From contig NZ_MIET01000011.1 in NCBI RefSeq assembly GCF_003590335.1, forward strand, positions 62,001 to 126,000: a stretch of DNA of 64,000 nt. The letters are read 5' to 3'. The position numbers and the translations under genes are program-made. Positions 16,718 to 26,688 of this stretch are shown here, one piece after another. The stretch's first letter is position 1. Every line of letters begins with the position of its first letter. Under the pieces are notes generated by a model. It was not told the DNA's origin and searched no databases. It saw only the letters and a program-made list of their open reading frames with translations. This DNA comes from Pseudoalteromonas sp. MSK9-3. Its GTDB lineage: Bacteria > Pseudomonadota > Gammaproteobacteria > Enterobacterales > Alteromonadaceae.

Positions 16718-17541
16718 TTTTTACTACTTTTATTCGCCAATGTATCATTCATTAATAATTGTGGATCTAACCGCTCGCCAAACCAGTTAAAACGCCAATC
16801 TAAGTGAGGCCCAGTTACCCGCCCTGTTGCACCTATATCAGCAAAGTGCTTTCCTACTGACACCGAATCACCGACATTCACGTGAATTTTATCAAGGTGA
16901 ATATACGTAGAAGAAATGCCATATCCATGATCTATGATTACAGTGCCACCACTGTAATACAGGTCATCTTCTGCAAACGTGACTGTACCACTTAATGGTG
17001 CCCATACCGGCGTGCCCGTTTTGTTCGCAATGTCTAAGCCATAATGCGGATTACGAGGTTTTCCATTAAAAAAGCGCTGGCTACCGTACACCCCTGAGAT
17101 CCGCCCTTTTGCAGGTTTAAGTACTGGGTCTAAAAAGTACGTTAAATTAGAGCTCGTGGCTCTTGCCAATTTCACCGCTTTGGCCTCGGTTCTGATCCGC
17201 TTAAGCACTGAATCGGGTGGTGACACATATTTTTTTGCAACACCTGTTATCCGGTCAATATTAAACGTTCTTTTTGTGATCATAAAATCAGCCGACTCAG
17301 ACTTCCCAGCGGTCGTTACCCAAGTTAACGAATGCTGTGATTGAGCATCTCTACCAAACCCAAATACAAATTGACCATCTTTCGTTAGCTTCAATGGTTT
17401 GTCATTGAAGCTAACCGACTTAGCATCTGCAATTTTGCCGATAACCATCCCTCCTTGAGTCAGGTTTCCAGTCAATTCTAGCGCCTGAGCTGAACAAGCC
17501 CCAAATAGCACTCCAACCCATAATCCCACGTATTTAAGCAT
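16714..17541 (-). CDS. Periplasmic M23/LytM-type peptidase
   Basis: 275 residues from the ATG at 17541, giving a clean signal peptide (MLKYVGLWVGVLFGACSAQA). The C-terminal domain has the LytM signature: NPHYGLDIANKTGTPV (HxxxD), then SSTYIHLDK (HLD) and GPHLDWRF (HxH-like, here HLDW). The last motif differs from the usual HLHF, as in several predicted M23 proteins. The N-terminal half is an Ig-like or unknown beta region. It should cleave or sense peptidoglycan cross-links. It overlaps the PTPS-like gene by 8 bases. Confidence 0.88.
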   Translation of the reverse strand: MLKYVGLWVGVLFGACSAQALELTGNLTQGGMVIGKIADAKSVSFNDKPLKLTKDGQFVFGFGRDAQSQHSLTWVTTAGKSESADFMITKRTFNIDRITGVAKKYVSPPDSVLKRIRTEAKAVKLARATSSNLTYFLDPVLKPAKGRISGVYGSQRFFNGKPRNPHYGLDIANKTGTPVWAPLSGTVTFAEDDLYYSGGTVIIDHGYGISSTYIHLDKIHVNVGDSVSVGKHFADIGATGRVTGPHLDWRFNWFGERLDPQLLMNDTLANKSSKK

Positions 17542-18391
17542 TCGCAATGGCTCCTTTGCCAACTCCTTCGTACGCCTTAACTGTTACTTGTTGAGAAGGA
17601 TGTAACTTTTTAATTTCACACGCCAAATACTCCGCAATACACTCGACCGTTGTATCACACGGTAATATATCACATCGCGCCTGACTAATTGCCAGTTCAA
17701 AATAGCCCTGTGTTGCTTCATAAGCAAAACAATAATCAGTTGATAGTGCAGTCACATGTTTTAAATCAGCAGCCGATACCTGATCTTCTAGAGTTCCTAA
17801 GTAGATGTCCTGCCATTTCATTGCCCACTCTTTTTGCAACCTTGGCATACTGATACCATCTAATGCGATACCAATTAATGACCTATGACCATGCACTATC
17901 CGCTGGCAGTTACCATCATGTTTCTTTAAGCCATGGCTATAGTGATAATAAAAGCTTGTAGCAGGCTCTGGACGAAGCGCTATGCCTATGTCTTTAACAT
18001 TACTTGGCATTTCAGGCATAATGACTGACTTTAAAAACGCGATAACAGCTGATTCATCTACTTTTTCACTCGGTAATAAACACACGGCTTCGCTTGGAGC
18101 GTTCATTGCTAAGTGATAGTTATCTCCAAATTGACAATCTAATTCAATTCGATCATTCCTAATCTCAGCGTTACCGTTTACACCCTTGGCTATCGCAAGT
18201 TTATGATCTATTGTTTCATCAATGATTTTTTTTATTTGTTTTTTTACTAATGCAAAATCTAAAACCATCGACTCATCGTTTAATTGGCCGTGGAGCGTTA
18301 AATCAACAATCCAACTTTCTCCCACAGCACCTCGCTGATTACATAGGTAAGAAAAATCGATAACAGTGAGAGCATCTACAAAAAGGATCAT
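17534..18391 (-). CDS. Tandem PTPS/QueD-like protein with one degenerate domain
   Basis: 285 residues made of two 6-pyruvoyltetrahydropterin-synthase-like halves. The C-terminal half keeps the zinc and active-site pattern: SHGLKKHDGNCQRIVHGH (about residues 155-172), LPCDTTVECIAEYLA and AYEGVGKGA. The N-terminal half has the fold pattern (VVDF-like MVLDFALVKKQI and DHKLAI) but lacks the HGH zinc motif, with GESW in its place. QueD enzymes make 6-carboxytetrahydropterin for queuosine; this long form is a separate group of uncertain substrate. It lies divergent from fabA and is followed by the M23 and thioesterase genes. Confidence 0.8.
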   Translation of the reverse strand: MILFVDALTVIDFSYLCNQRGAVGESWIVDLTLHGQLNDESMVLDFALVKKQIKKIIDETIDHKLAIAKGVNGNAEIRNDRIELDCQFGDNYHLAMNAPSEAVCLLPSEKVDESAVIAFLKSVIMPEMPSNVKDIGIALRPEPATSFYYHYSHGLKKHDGNCQRIVHGHRSLIGIALDGISMPRLQKEWAMKWQDIYLGTLEDQVSAADLKHVTALSTDYCFAYEATQGYFELAISQARCDILPCDTTVECIAEYLACEIKKLHPSQQVTVKAYEGVGKGAIANA

Positions 18392-18530
18392 AAACTTCCG
18401 ATAAATTAGTTTAAATTCTGGCGATATTATAAAGATTTTTAAGATAAAAATCGCCTATATATGCAGGTAGAATTCAATTTAAATGCGAATTGTTCTTATA
18501 AAAGGTTGAAATTTAACTGTTCGGAGTTGT

Positions 18531-18552
18531 CTAGCGTACAAGTGTACGCTAG
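18531..18552. promoter_or_regulatory. FabR-type operator upstream of fabA
   Basis: The core AGCGTACAAGTGTACGCT (18533-18550) is a perfect two-arm palindrome around AG, extended by CT and AG at the ends. It closely resembles the FabR operator of enterobacteria and vibrios, which represses fabA and fabB according to the unsaturated/saturated acyl ratio. It lies 35 bases before the fabA ATG. Confidence 0.8.
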
Positions 18553-18586
18553 AGTAGCGTGGATTTTAAAGCAAAGATTGTGAACT

Positions 18587-19102
18587 ATGGAACCGAAAAA
18601 TAGCTATACAAAAGAAGAATTAGTACTTTGTGGTCAAGGCGAGATGTTTGGCGAAGGCAACTGTCGCTTACCAAGCGACAACATGCTGATGATGGATCGT
18701 ATCATTGAAATAAATGATGACGGTGGTGAGCATGGTAAAGGGCTTATTATCGCAGAGCTTGATATTAACCCTGACCTTTGGTTCTTTGACTGCCATTTTA
18801 AAGGCGACCCAGTAATGCCTGGCTGTCTTGGCCTTGATGCAATGTGGCAATTAGTTGGCTTTTTCCTAGGTTGGTCTGGTGGACCGGGTCTTGGCCGTGC
18901 ACTTGGTGTGGGTGAAGTAAAGTTCACAGGTCAAATCTTACCAAATGCAAAGAAAGTAACTTATCGTTTAGACATGAAGCGTGTTATTAAGCGTAAATTG
19001 TTTATGGGCATGGCCGATGGTACGGTTGAAGTTGACGGCCGTGTAATCTATGAAGCAAAAGATCTAAAAGTAGGTCTTTTCCAAGATACCAGCGCATTTT
19101 AA
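18587..19102 (+). CDS. fabA: 3-hydroxydecanoyl-ACP dehydratase/isomerase FabA
   Basis: 171 residues, the usual FabA length. It carries [24 protein letters not shown] with the catalytic His and, 14 residues later, Asp. The enzyme dehydrates 3-hydroxydecanoyl-ACP and isomerises trans-2 to cis-3-decenoyl-ACP, the entry step to unsaturated fatty acids. It is a single gene with a FabR-type operator upstream and a strong terminator downstream. Confidence 0.97.
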   Translation: MEPKNSYTKEELVLCGQGEMFGEGNCRLPSDNMLMMDRIIEINDDGGEHGKGLIIAELDINPDLWFFDCHFKGDPVMPGCLGLDAMWQLVGFFLGWSGGPGLGRALGVGEVKFTGQILPNAKKVTYRLDMKRVIKRKLFMGMADGTVEVDGRVIYEAKDLKVGLFQDTSAF

Positions 19103-19116
19103 TGTTATGTGTTTAA

Positions 19117-19149
19117 ACAACAAAGCCCCTTAAAAAGGGGCTTTGTTGT
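19117..19149. terminator. Bidirectional terminator between fabA and rmf
   Basis: A 15-bp perfect stem with GCCCC/GGGGC at its core (19117-19131 with 19135-19149) around AAA. It lies between the convergent fabA and rmf genes and serves both. Confidence 0.85.
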
Positions 19150-19165
19150 CTCTGAATTCTGTAAA

Positions 19166-19336
19166 TTATGTTTTAAACATATTTCTGTTTTCGATTGCTT
19201 CTCGCCACCCGCCTAGCCACTCTGATCTTGATTCTATTTGTTGATACGGGCATAAATCTTTAGACCGCCCGGTTAGTCCGGCTTTAAACCCTTGAGAATG
19301 TGCTCTTTCTAAACGGTCTCTTTTCTGTCTCTTCAT
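19166..19336 (-). CDS. rmf: Ribosome modulation factor
   Basis: 56 residues from the ATG at 19336: MKRQKRDRLERAHSQGFKAG, then GRSKDLCPYQ and SEWLGGWREA. It is nearly colinear with Escherichia coli Rmf. It binds 30S subunits in stationary phase and leads to 100S dimers. The 61-residue frame includes five extra N-terminal residues not found in the family. A long gene-free region lies upstream. Confidence 0.95.
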   Translation of the reverse strand: MKRQKRDRLERAHSQGFKAGLTGRSKDLCPYQQIESRSEWLGGWREAIENRNMFKT

Positions 19337-20118
19337 AGGTAAATTCCTCACCTTAATATGTTCAGTAATGCGTCAGCTAAATTAGCATCAACATTAAATG
19401 AATAGTTAATAACGTCATAAATATCAAATTCACAGACATCGGATACCAACCGAATTTAACTAACTGTCTGTTTGTATGAAGTTAAAAATTTCTGTCGGCG
19501 AAGTCACCTTACGCCAAACAGCTATTGAAAATTTCAGAATAATAAGCAATGAAAGCGTTTAACACGTAACGTGTGTCACTATCATTTAGAGGATTGGCCA
19601 AACCCAGACCTTCAATAAATCACATTAGGCAAAGCGGTGCAATACCAATTTTATAAATGTAAAACCAGCAACCCATACAAAGAATAAATAATTCACAAAA
19701 ATAAAAGTAAACCTATAAAATAGCTCTTACCAAGTAAATAGAGACTTATTTCAATCCAAAATTGATAAAAAAAACATTCATATTTCTGACATATAAACAT
19801 GCTATAAAATGTCCAATTATTACAGTGGATTAAGTTTCAATTTAGAATTTTAGTCGTAATAGCTGCTTAAAAATATTTTTTCTAAGCCACTCCAGCAGAC
19901 ATGTAGCTGCGCTTTGCAAGACAAAATCGCGCAAAAATTGTTAAGATTTAAGGTATAACAGCTCACAGATAAGTACGAGGTTCATTCAAAAATACGAGTG
20001 CCTGAGCCAGCCACTAAAAATAAGAGGATAACACTCAATAAACATGTCCTAATTTAGATAAGGTAACTACACCACATATGTTATTGCGTTCTTAAACGTC
20101 GGATTGGTAAAAACGAAA
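19337..20118. other. Gene-poor region upstream of rmf
   Basis: About 780 bases with no convincing gene on either strand. It should contain the rmf promoter near its left end. It is AT-rich with no recognisable RNA gene. The stretch around 19490-19565 has short open segments but no start or family resemblance, so it could be decayed coding sequence. Confidence 0.4.
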
Positions 20119-20144
20119 AAGGCACTGATTTACGTTAGTGCCTT
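20110..20144 (-). terminator. Rho-independent terminator of the chemoreceptor gene
   Basis: On the minus strand AAGGCACT (20144-20137) pairs with AGTGCCTT (20126-20119) around a 10-base loop, followed by a T-rich run. It lies 64 bases past the chemoreceptor stop. Confidence 0.75.
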
Positions 20145-20207
20145 ACTGCTTTATTTCATGAAACGCATCATCCTTGGAATTCACTCCAAATTCGCTCAAC
20201 AAATAGT

Positions 20208-22217
20208 CTAGCGTAGTTTGAACCTTTGCACCAGCTCGGCTAAACGAGCAGCCTGCTCATTTAGTCCCTGTGCTGAATGAGCAGCCACTTGCGTATCTTG
20301 TAATGAACTCTGGCTTGATTGTTCTATATTTGAAATGTCTTTTGCCATTTCGCTCGCTACGACAGATTGTTCCTCGGTTGCAGTTGCAATAGACTGGATC
20401 ATGGCAGCAATTTCAGATGCGCCTTTTACAATCCCTTCTAATTGCATCCCCGCATTTTCTGCCATTTCAACACTACTATTTACTTGTTCAACTGAGTTCT
20501 GCATCGACGACACCGCATGCTCCGTTTGTGACTGAATAGATTGTACCGTTGTCACAACTTCATCTGTTGCCTTAGAAGTCCGTTCAGCAAGTGTTCTGAC
20601 TTCATCTGCCACAACAGCAAAACCACGCCCCTGTTCACCAGCCCGTGCGGCTTCGATTGCTGCATTCAAAGCCAATAAATTAGTTTGTTCTGCAATGCTA
20701 CCGATCACCCCTATAACGTTGCCTATCTGACTGCTTAGTTCACCTAAGTGTGTCACATCGTCTGCCGTACTTTGCACATCAGATGATGCATTTTTTATCT
20801 TGGCCACTGTCCCTTTTACTGTATCGCCGCCTTCTGTCGCTAAACTCCTAGCGCCATCAGCATGACTTGCTGCTACTTGGCTTTGCGATGCAACCTCTGA
20901 TACGGTGGCGCTCATTTGCTCTATTGCGGTAGCGACTTGGGTTGATTGCTCCGCCGATGATTGACTTCTATTAGCTATTTGATTATTTGTATTCGCAATA
21001 TCATGACTTGATACCTTTACTTCAGACACAACACCCGTGATTGCGCGAAGTAACTCATTTAAGCTTGCCGACATTTTATTGGTCGCCCCTGCTAATGCAT
21101 CAATCTCATCTTGCCCTGAGTGGCGTATATCTGCTCTTGAAATATTGCCTTCACTAATACTGTGGGCGGTATCTAGCACCATAGATAACCGAGAAACAAT
21201 CGACTTACTTATCACAAATGCAACAATACCAGCGGTAATTGCAGCAACTAATGTAATTAAAATAATGATGAGTAATGTGGTATTCAACCCGTCGACGAGA
21301 ATGTCTAGTGCTTTGGTAGCATCTATGCGTTCTTCATCTGAAGACACCGACAAAATCTGCGAAAGCTCTTTTAAGGTATTGCTAGACAAACTTTCTATCG
21401 TTGCTTGTGCTTTTGTGTATGACGTCGGATCATAAGAAGAGAAAACATACTGTGCCTCCTCTTTAATTTTACTATACAGTGCTTCAATTGCCCTTATATC
21501 TGTTAATTCATTCGGCTTTTGTTCCAGCGGTTTCAATAACGCTAAAAAGTTCGCAAAGCTTGATGAATCACCTTCAAAGTCTGTCGCCGCACTCTCATCC
21601 CCTGTTGTATGGGCTATTATGGCAGATATCATATCACCGGACTCATCGACCAATTCTAAATAGTACCGAACACCTGGTAGGTCGTCATTAAGAGACTCCT
21701 GTAAATCAGATGATTTCATCGCATCGTTAAACTCTTCCTCTTTTAATTGGTCGAGTAAGTCTTCTAATTGTTGCCCCGTTTCTTTTTTTAATTTGTTTAC
21801 CCTACTTTTCACATTTTCGTAGGCTAGAGGGTCAAACTTCGCAAATACATTTTGCTGTATCTGAGTTTCATAATCTTCTATCAGCTTGACAATTTTAGCC
21901 ATTTTTTCACGATCAGACTGCTTAGCTGACTCGTATCCATAAAGCTCTTTTTGCGTAATGCGAAACTCTTCGTAATATTCATTAAATTTGTTTACTTGAG
22001 ATTTATCACCTGCCATGTATTTCATTGCCGAGTGATTGAGCTTATTTTCTATAACGAGAAGCTCGTTATACAAAATCATTCCAGGCAGGTCATCGCCTTT
22101 AACTTCTAGAGCCCGCGCTGTTTCCGTCGATACTTTGAACCACACTGTTGTACTTGATATAACCATCATGGCTATGAGCACACCAAACGATAGAAACAAC
22201 TTTTTACTAAGATTCAT
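20208..22217 (-). CDS. Methyl-accepting chemotaxis protein with duplicated helical sensor
   Basis: 669 residues. A membrane helix at 6-28 is followed by a periplasmic region to about 308, a second helix ([23 protein letters not shown]), HAMP and a full MCP signalling domain. The hairpin motif is [38 protein letters not shown]. The sensor region holds two similar blocks, both beginning DDLPG (near residues 41 and 178) and running through a Y-x-EL helix to a (A/T)GD-(K/E)S...F segment. This suggests a helical bimodular type made by internal duplication. The ligand is unknown. It is a single gene. Confidence 0.93.
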   Translation of the reverse strand: MNLSKKLFLSFGVLIAMMVISSTTVWFKVSTETARALEVKGDDLPGMILYNELLVIENKLNHSAMKYMAGDKSQVNKFNEYYEEFRITQKELYGYESAKQSDREKMAKIVKLIEDYETQIQQNVFAKFDPLAYENVKSRVNKLKKETGQQLEDLLDQLKEEEFNDAMKSSDLQESLNDDLPGVRYYLELVDESGDMISAIIAHTTGDESAATDFEGDSSSFANFLALLKPLEQKPNELTDIRAIEALYSKIKEEAQYVFSSYDPTSYTKAQATIESLSSNTLKELSQILSVSSDEERIDATKALDILVDGLNTTLLIIILITLVAAITAGIVAFVISKSIVSRLSMVLDTAHSISEGNISRADIRHSGQDEIDALAGATNKMSASLNELLRAITGVVSEVKVSSHDIANTNNQIANRSQSSAEQSTQVATAIEQMSATVSEVASQSQVAASHADGARSLATEGGDTVKGTVAKIKNASSDVQSTADDVTHLGELSSQIGNVIGVIGSIAEQTNLLALNAAIEAARAGEQGRGFAVVADEVRTLAERTSKATDEVVTTVQSIQSQTEHAVSSMQNSVEQVNSSVEMAENAGMQLEGIVKGASEIAAMIQSIATATEEQSVVASEMAKDISNIEQSSQSSLQDTQVAAHSAQGLNEQAARLAELVQRFKLR

Positions 22218-22415
22218 GGCATTTACCCTTGTATAATCTTACGATGATCCGCTCCATGGTCTCGCGTGCATTCCCAGCGCTTAAACTCACACAAAAGTAT
22301 TGCTCATAAGTTGATAATTTGCCAATAATAAACACAGTTTACATCGATGTAAGGACCAGATAACTGACGGGTTTTAGAGGGTGACTATATAGAAATAACG
22401 AGAGAGTATAGATAA

Positions 22416-22453
22416 AGAAAAAAAAAGCCGTGGCCCGAAGGCACAGCGGCTTA
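22416..22453 (-). terminator. Terminator of etfBA
   Basis: On the minus strand AAGCCGCTGTGCC and GGCCACGGCTT form an imperfect stem with a TTCG loop, followed by a run of nine T. It lies 28 bases past the etfA stop. Confidence 0.85.
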
Positions 22454-22480
22454 ACAATCAGAATTTTAGATTTTCATCGT

Positions 22481-23407
22481 TTACAATGCAGTTTCAAGCT
22501 CCGGAAGCACATCAAATAAATCAGCGACCAAACCATAATCGGCAACCTGAAAAATAGGTGCATCTGGGTCCTTATTTATTGCAACAATGACTTTTGAATC
22601 TTTCATACCAGCTAGATGCTGAATAGCACCACTTATGCCTACGGCAATATATAGATCTGGCGCTACAATTTTACCTGTTTGCCCGACTTGCATATCATTA
22701 GGCACAAACCCAGCATCAACAGCTGCACGAGAAGCGCCTATCGCTGCGCCCAACTTATCTGCAATACCGTTTAATAACGCAAAGTTTTCGCCATTTTGCA
22801 TTCCTCTACCGCCAGAGATAACAACTGGTGCTGCATTCAATTCAGGTCGCTCAGACTCTGTTTGTTCAATGCTGACAAACTCACTTAGCCCATTTTCAAT
22901 CTCTATTGCCAACGAGTCTACTTCACAAGGACTTTGGCTTCCCTGACTGTCAAATGCACTTGCACGAACCGTGATCACTTTAGTCTCATCTAAAGACTTG
23001 ACGGTCGCAATTGCGTTGCCAGCATAAATGGGTCTTTTAAATGTATCGCCATCAACAACTTCAATAATTTCAGAAATTTGCGATTTATCCAATAATGCAG
23101 ATACACGGGGTAAAATATTTTTTCCTGTTGTTGATGCACTGGCAAAAATGTGTGAGTAACTTCCAGCGATTTCAACAACCAAATCAGCAGTATTTTCAGC
23201 AAGTTGGTGCTCAAATCCGGCGTTGTCAACAACACGAACCTTGGTGACACCACTGATTTCACTCGCAGACTTAGCTGCTTCACCTACATTATGCCCTGCT
23301 ATTAAAACGTCTATATTTGTGGCCACTTTTGTTGCTGCATTAACAACTTTTGACGTTTCAGACTTAAGTTGACCGTTATCATGTTCAGCAATAACTAATA
23401 CGTTCAT
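22481..23407 (-). CDS. etfA: Electron transfer flavoprotein alpha subunit
   Basis: 308 residues. The C-terminal FAD domain is clear: [39 protein letters not shown], then [27 protein letters not shown]. With EtfB it collects electrons from acyl-CoA and other dehydrogenases and passes them to ETF-quinone oxidoreductase, encoded divergently here. It overlaps etfB by 4 bases (ATGA). Confidence 0.97.
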   Translation of the reverse strand: MNVLVIAEHDNGQLKSETSKVVNAATKVATNIDVLIAGHNVGEAAKSASEISGVTKVRVVDNAGFEHQLAENTADLVVEIAGSYSHIFASASTTGKNILPRVSALLDKSQISEIIEVVDGDTFKRPIYAGNAIATVKSLDETKVITVRASAFDSQGSQSPCEVDSLAIEIENGLSEFVSIEQTESERPELNAAPVVISGGRGMQNGENFALLNGIADKLGAAIGASRAAVDAGFVPNDMQVGQTGKIVAPDLYIAVGISGAIQHLAGMKDSKVIVAINKDPDAPIFQVADYGLVADLFDVLPELETAL

Positions 23408-24156
23408 GAAATCACCTTTGCTTCAGTTTTCAACTTCGTTACTAATTCATCCACACTTTCAACCATAACGCCCGCTTCTCGCTTGCTAGGCTCTTCGACT
23501 TTTACTAATTCAATACGTGGTGACAAGTCAACATTAAGCGACTGGGCTTCAATGGTTTCTAATGGCTTACGTTTTGCTTTCATTATATTAGGTAAAGACG
23601 CATAACGAGGTTCATTAAGTCTTAAATCCGTTGTCACAATCGCAGGAAGCGTTAATGACACGGTTTGTAACCCACCATCAACTTCTCGGGTCACTTGCGC
23701 TTTGCCATCTTCTATCACAACCTTAGACGCAAACGTACCTTGACTTCGCTTGGTGAGCGCTGCAAGCATTTGCCCTGTCTGATTATTGTCAGAATCAATC
23801 GATTGCTTACCTAAAATAACCAGTTCAGGTTGCTGCTGCTCAACAAGTTTAGCGAGTAATTTTGCAACATGTAACGACTCAAGTTTTGCATCCGTCTGAA
23901 CATGAATTGCCTTATCAGCACCAAGAGCTAGTGCCGTGCGTAATTGCTCTTGGCATGCTTTATCACCAATAGACACCACGATTACTTCAGAAGCGCTACC
24001 CGCTTCTTTTAAACGGATCGCTTCTTCTACTGCAATCTCACAAAAAGGGTTCATTGCCATTTTAACATTGGTTAAATCAACATCAGTGTTATCAGGCTTG
24101 ACTCTTGCCTTTACGTTGTAGTCAATCACGCGCTTGATTGGCACAAGTACTTTCAT
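23404..24156 (-). CDS. etfB: Electron transfer flavoprotein beta subunit
   Basis: 250 residues with the standard N-terminus [20 protein letters not shown] and the EtfB signature [40 protein letters not shown]. It forms a heterodimer with EtfA and binds AMP structurally. It is the first gene of etfBA, with a promoter region shared with the divergent ETF-QO gene. Confidence 0.97.
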   Translation of the reverse strand: MKVLVPIKRVIDYNVKARVKPDNTDVDLTNVKMAMNPFCEIAVEEAIRLKEAGSASEVIVVSIGDKACQEQLRTALALGADKAIHVQTDAKLESLHVAKLLAKLVEQQQPELVILGKQSIDSDNNQTGQMLAALTKRSQGTFASKVVIEDGKAQVTREVDGGLQTVSLTLPAIVTTDLRLNEPRYASLPNIMKAKRKPLETIEAQSLNVDLSPRIELVKVEEPSKREAGVMVESVDELVTKLKTEAKVIS

Positions 24157-24185
24157 AGTTACTCCGTCATATGGTTATTCATAAC

Positions 24186-24252
24186 GCTGACGCCAACGTC
24201 AACATATTTATTTTATGGATTCAGACTACTTCCTGTTGACGTAAACGTCAAC
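24186..24252. promoter_or_regulatory. Two GTTGACGT-type palindromes in the etf divergent promoter (LiuR-like sites)
   Basis: GTTGACGTAAACGTCAAC (24235-24252) is a perfect 8-bp inverted repeat with an AA centre. A second, weaker copy (GCTGACGCCAACGTCAAC) is at 24186-24203. Their centres are 49 bases apart. They resemble sites described for LiuR, a MerR-family regulator of branched-chain amino acid and fatty-acid catabolism in gammaproteobacteria, whose reported regulon includes etf genes. Confidence 0.6.
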
Positions 24253-24331
24253 CTAAAATAACCTTAGTTTAACTTAATAAAAACTAAAGTCGTTCTTTAG
24301 TTAATATACCGTCACAGATAATGAGGTAATT

Positions 24332-25981
24332 ATGGTTGAACGTGAAACCATGGAATTCGATGTAGTCATAGTTGGAGCGGGCCCAGCAGGGCTTTCTTGC
24401 GCCATTAGACTTGCTCAACAAGCACAAGAAAAACAACAAGAACTCATGATTTGTGTCGTTGAGAAAGGCTCAGAAGTTGGCGCGCACATTTTGTCTGGAG
24501 CTGTTTTGGAAACAAAAGCACTCGATGAACTAGTTCCAAATTGGAAGGAATTAGGCGCCCCTGTCACAACTGAAGTCACTCACGATGATATTTACTTATT
24601 CCAAACTGAAGAAAAATCCATCTCTATCCCGCACATAGCTGTCCCAAAAACATTTAAAAACCACGGAAATTATATCGTTTCAATGGGTAATGTGTGTAGA
24701 TGGTTAGCCGAACAAGCCGAAAATTTAGGCGTAGAAATTTTTCCCGGATTCAGTGCCCACTCACTCATTTTAGAAAACGATGAAGTCAAAGGTATTATCA
24801 CCGGTGATATGGGCGTAGCAAATGACGGCCAACCCAAAGACAGTTATATGCCCGGAATGGAATTACGTGCTAAGTACACCGTTTTTGCTGAAGGTTGCCG
24901 CGGGCATTTGGGCAAGCAACTAATCAAAAAATTTAACCTTGATCAAGATGCAACACCGCAACATTATGGACTAGGCTTCAAGGAAATATGGCAAGTACCT
25001 CCAGAACAACACAAGGAAGGCACTGTTGTGCACGGAACAGGTTGGCCACTTGATAAAGAGACATCGGGTGGTTCATTTATGTATCACGCGGAAAATAATC
25101 AGGTTGTTGTCGGGTTAATTGTTGATCTAAATTATACCAATCCATACCTCAGCCCCTTCGACGAGTTTCAACGTATGAAACATCATCCGGTGTTTAAAGC
25201 GACATTAGAAGGTGCAGAACGTATTTCATATGGCGCGCGCGCAATTGCCAAAGGTGGGTTTCATTCATTACCTAAAATGCACTTCCCTGGTGGCTTGTTG
25301 ATTGGCTGTGATGCAGGCACTCTGAATTTTGCCAAAATCAAGGGAAATCACACCGCGATGAAATCAGGCATGCTTGCAGCTGATAGTATTGTAGACGCAC
25401 TCGCCAGCGATTCCCCCTCAACCGACTTAACTGATTTTACACACAGATTTAAATCAAGCTGGGTATACGACGAACTCTATCAATCTCGTAATTTTGGCCC
25501 TGTTATTCATAAGTTCGGTAAGATCCTAGGAGGCGCATATAATACAGTCGATCAAAATCTGTTTAATGGTGCCTTGCCTTTTACATTTAAAGATAATTAC
25601 CATGATCACGCCGTGTTACAGCCCGCCATTAGTTCACTGTTCATTGATTACCCAAAACCCGATGGTAAGCTCAGTTTTGATAAGCTATCTTCTGTATTCT
25701 TATCGAATACTAATCATGAAGAATCTCAACCATGTCACTTACAGCTTGCTGATACGTCTATTCCAATTGATGTTAATCTTGCTAGATTTGCAGAGCCAGC
25801 TCAACGTTACTGCCCTGCCGGCGTTTATGAAGTGACAAAAGATGACAACCAGCAACCGAAGTTTGTGATCAATGCCCAAAACTGCGTGCACTGTAAAACA
25901 TGCGATATTAAAGATCCTAGCCAAAATATCACTTGGGTAACCCCAGAAGGTGCTGGCGGGCCAAACTATCCAAATATGTAA
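24332..25981 (+). CDS. Electron transfer flavoprotein-ubiquinone oxidoreductase
   Basis: 549 residues, the usual ETF-QO length. An FAD dinucleotide fold (VVIVGAGPAGLSCAIRLA) lies at the N-terminus. The C-terminal ferredoxin-like part has a 4Fe-4S set (CPAGVYEV, NAQNCVHCKTCDIKDP) and ends TPEGAGGPNYPNM as in the family. It moves electrons from reduced ETF to ubiquinone at the inner membrane. GAGG lies before the ATG. It is divergent from etfBA, with palindromic sites between. Confidence 0.97.
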   Translation: MVERETMEFDVVIVGAGPAGLSCAIRLAQQAQEKQQELMICVVEKGSEVGAHILSGAVLETKALDELVPNWKELGAPVTTEVTHDDIYLFQTEEKSISIPHIAVPKTFKNHGNYIVSMGNVCRWLAEQAENLGVEIFPGFSAHSLILENDEVKGIITGDMGVANDGQPKDSYMPGMELRAKYTVFAEGCRGHLGKQLIKKFNLDQDATPQHYGLGFKEIWQVPPEQHKEGTVVHGTGWPLDKETSGGSFMYHAENNQVVVGLIVDLNYTNPYLSPFDEFQRMKHHPVFKATLEGAERISYGARAIAKGGFHSLPKMHFPGGLLIGCDAGTLNFAKIKGNHTAMKSGMLAADSIVDALASDSPSTDLTDFTHRFKSSWVYDELYQSRNFGPVIHKFGKILGGAYNTVDQNLFNGALPFTFKDNYHDHAVLQPAISSLFIDYPKPDGKLSFDKLSSVFLSNTNHEESQPCHLQLADTSIPIDVNLARFAEPAQRYCPAGVYEVTKDDNQQPKFVINAQNCVHCKTCDIKDPSQNITWVTPEGAGGPNYPNM

Positions 25982-26016
25982 TCACAGCACTACATAACTT
26001 AAATTCCAATCTGCAG

Positions 26017-26038
26017 GGGCCACACGGCCCTTTTTATT
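26017..26038 (+). terminator. Terminator of the ETF-QO gene
   Basis: GGGCC and GGCCC form a short GC-rich stem around ACAC, followed by TTTTTATTT, 36 bases after the stop. Confidence 0.8.
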
Positions 26039-26111
26039 TGCCATAAAAGAAAACGCAAAAATCTAAATTTTGCATATACTTGAATAATACTTTAGGTATA
26101 AGGGGCAATAT

Positions 26112-26591
26112 ATGGCACGTAATTCAGAAGTGGTATTTCGGTTTTTGGCTGAGCCTACCGATGTAAACTTTGGCGGTAAAGTACATGGCGGTATTGTCAT
26201 GAAGTGGATTGACCAAGCAGGTTACGCTTGTGCTGCCGGGTGGAGTGGCAGCTACTCAGTCACGGTATCAGTTGCAGGGGTAAGGTTCAAGCGCCCTATT
26301 CTTGTCGGTCAAATTGTTGAAGTATCAGCACAAATCGCTCATACGGGCAAGACAAGTATGCAGATTTTTGTAAGTGTTAAATGTGGTGACCCCCAAAAGC
26401 AAGTCTTAACTGAAAGCAACCATTGCGTGATAAGTTTTATCGCGATGGACCAAGCTGGTTACCCCATCCCCGTGCCATTATTTGAGCCATCCACTGAAGA
26501 TGAAAAAAAGTTACAACTTTACGCGATCAAAATGAAGGAAATAGCCATTGAAACAGAGTCTTTATTACATCGTACTATTGAAGATGAATAA
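26112..26591 (+). CDS. Acyl-CoA thioesterase, hotdog fold
   Basis: 159 residues of the acyl-CoA hydrolase family: FLAEPTDVNFGGKVHGGIVMKWIDQAGYACA contains the catalytic Asp, then VRFKRPILVGQIVEVSAQI. It is different from the thioesterase at 16286-16717. A weak AGGGG site lies upstream. It stands alone between two terminators; a link with acyl-CoA metabolism through the neighbouring ETF genes is only suggestive. Confidence 0.9.
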   Translation: MARNSEVVFRFLAEPTDVNFGGKVHGGIVMKWIDQAGYACAAGWSGSYSVTVSVAGVRFKRPILVGQIVEVSAQIAHTGKTSMQIFVSVKCGDPQKQVLTESNHCVISFIAMDQAGYPIPVPLFEPSTEDEKKLQLYAIKMKEIAIETESLLHRTIEDE

Positions 26592-26613
26592 GGCTATTAA
26601 CTTTAGTATATAA

Positions 26614-26637
26614 ACAAACTGGGTTAACCCAGTTTGT
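26614..26637 (+). terminator. Palindromic terminator after the thioesterase gene
   Basis: ACAAACTGGGTT and its exact complement form a 24-base perfect palindrome, 23 bases after the stop. It could serve both this gene and the convergent RNase H gene. Confidence 0.6.
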
Positions 26638-26688
26638 TGTTTAAGACGCTGTTTAACCTAGCTACATGGTCATGTTGCATGCATTAAT

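Noticed and set aside
19490-19565. Possible remnant of a protein gene in the region upstream of rmf
   Set aside because: Short open stretches occur in two frames, but no start, ribosome site or recognisable motif is visible.
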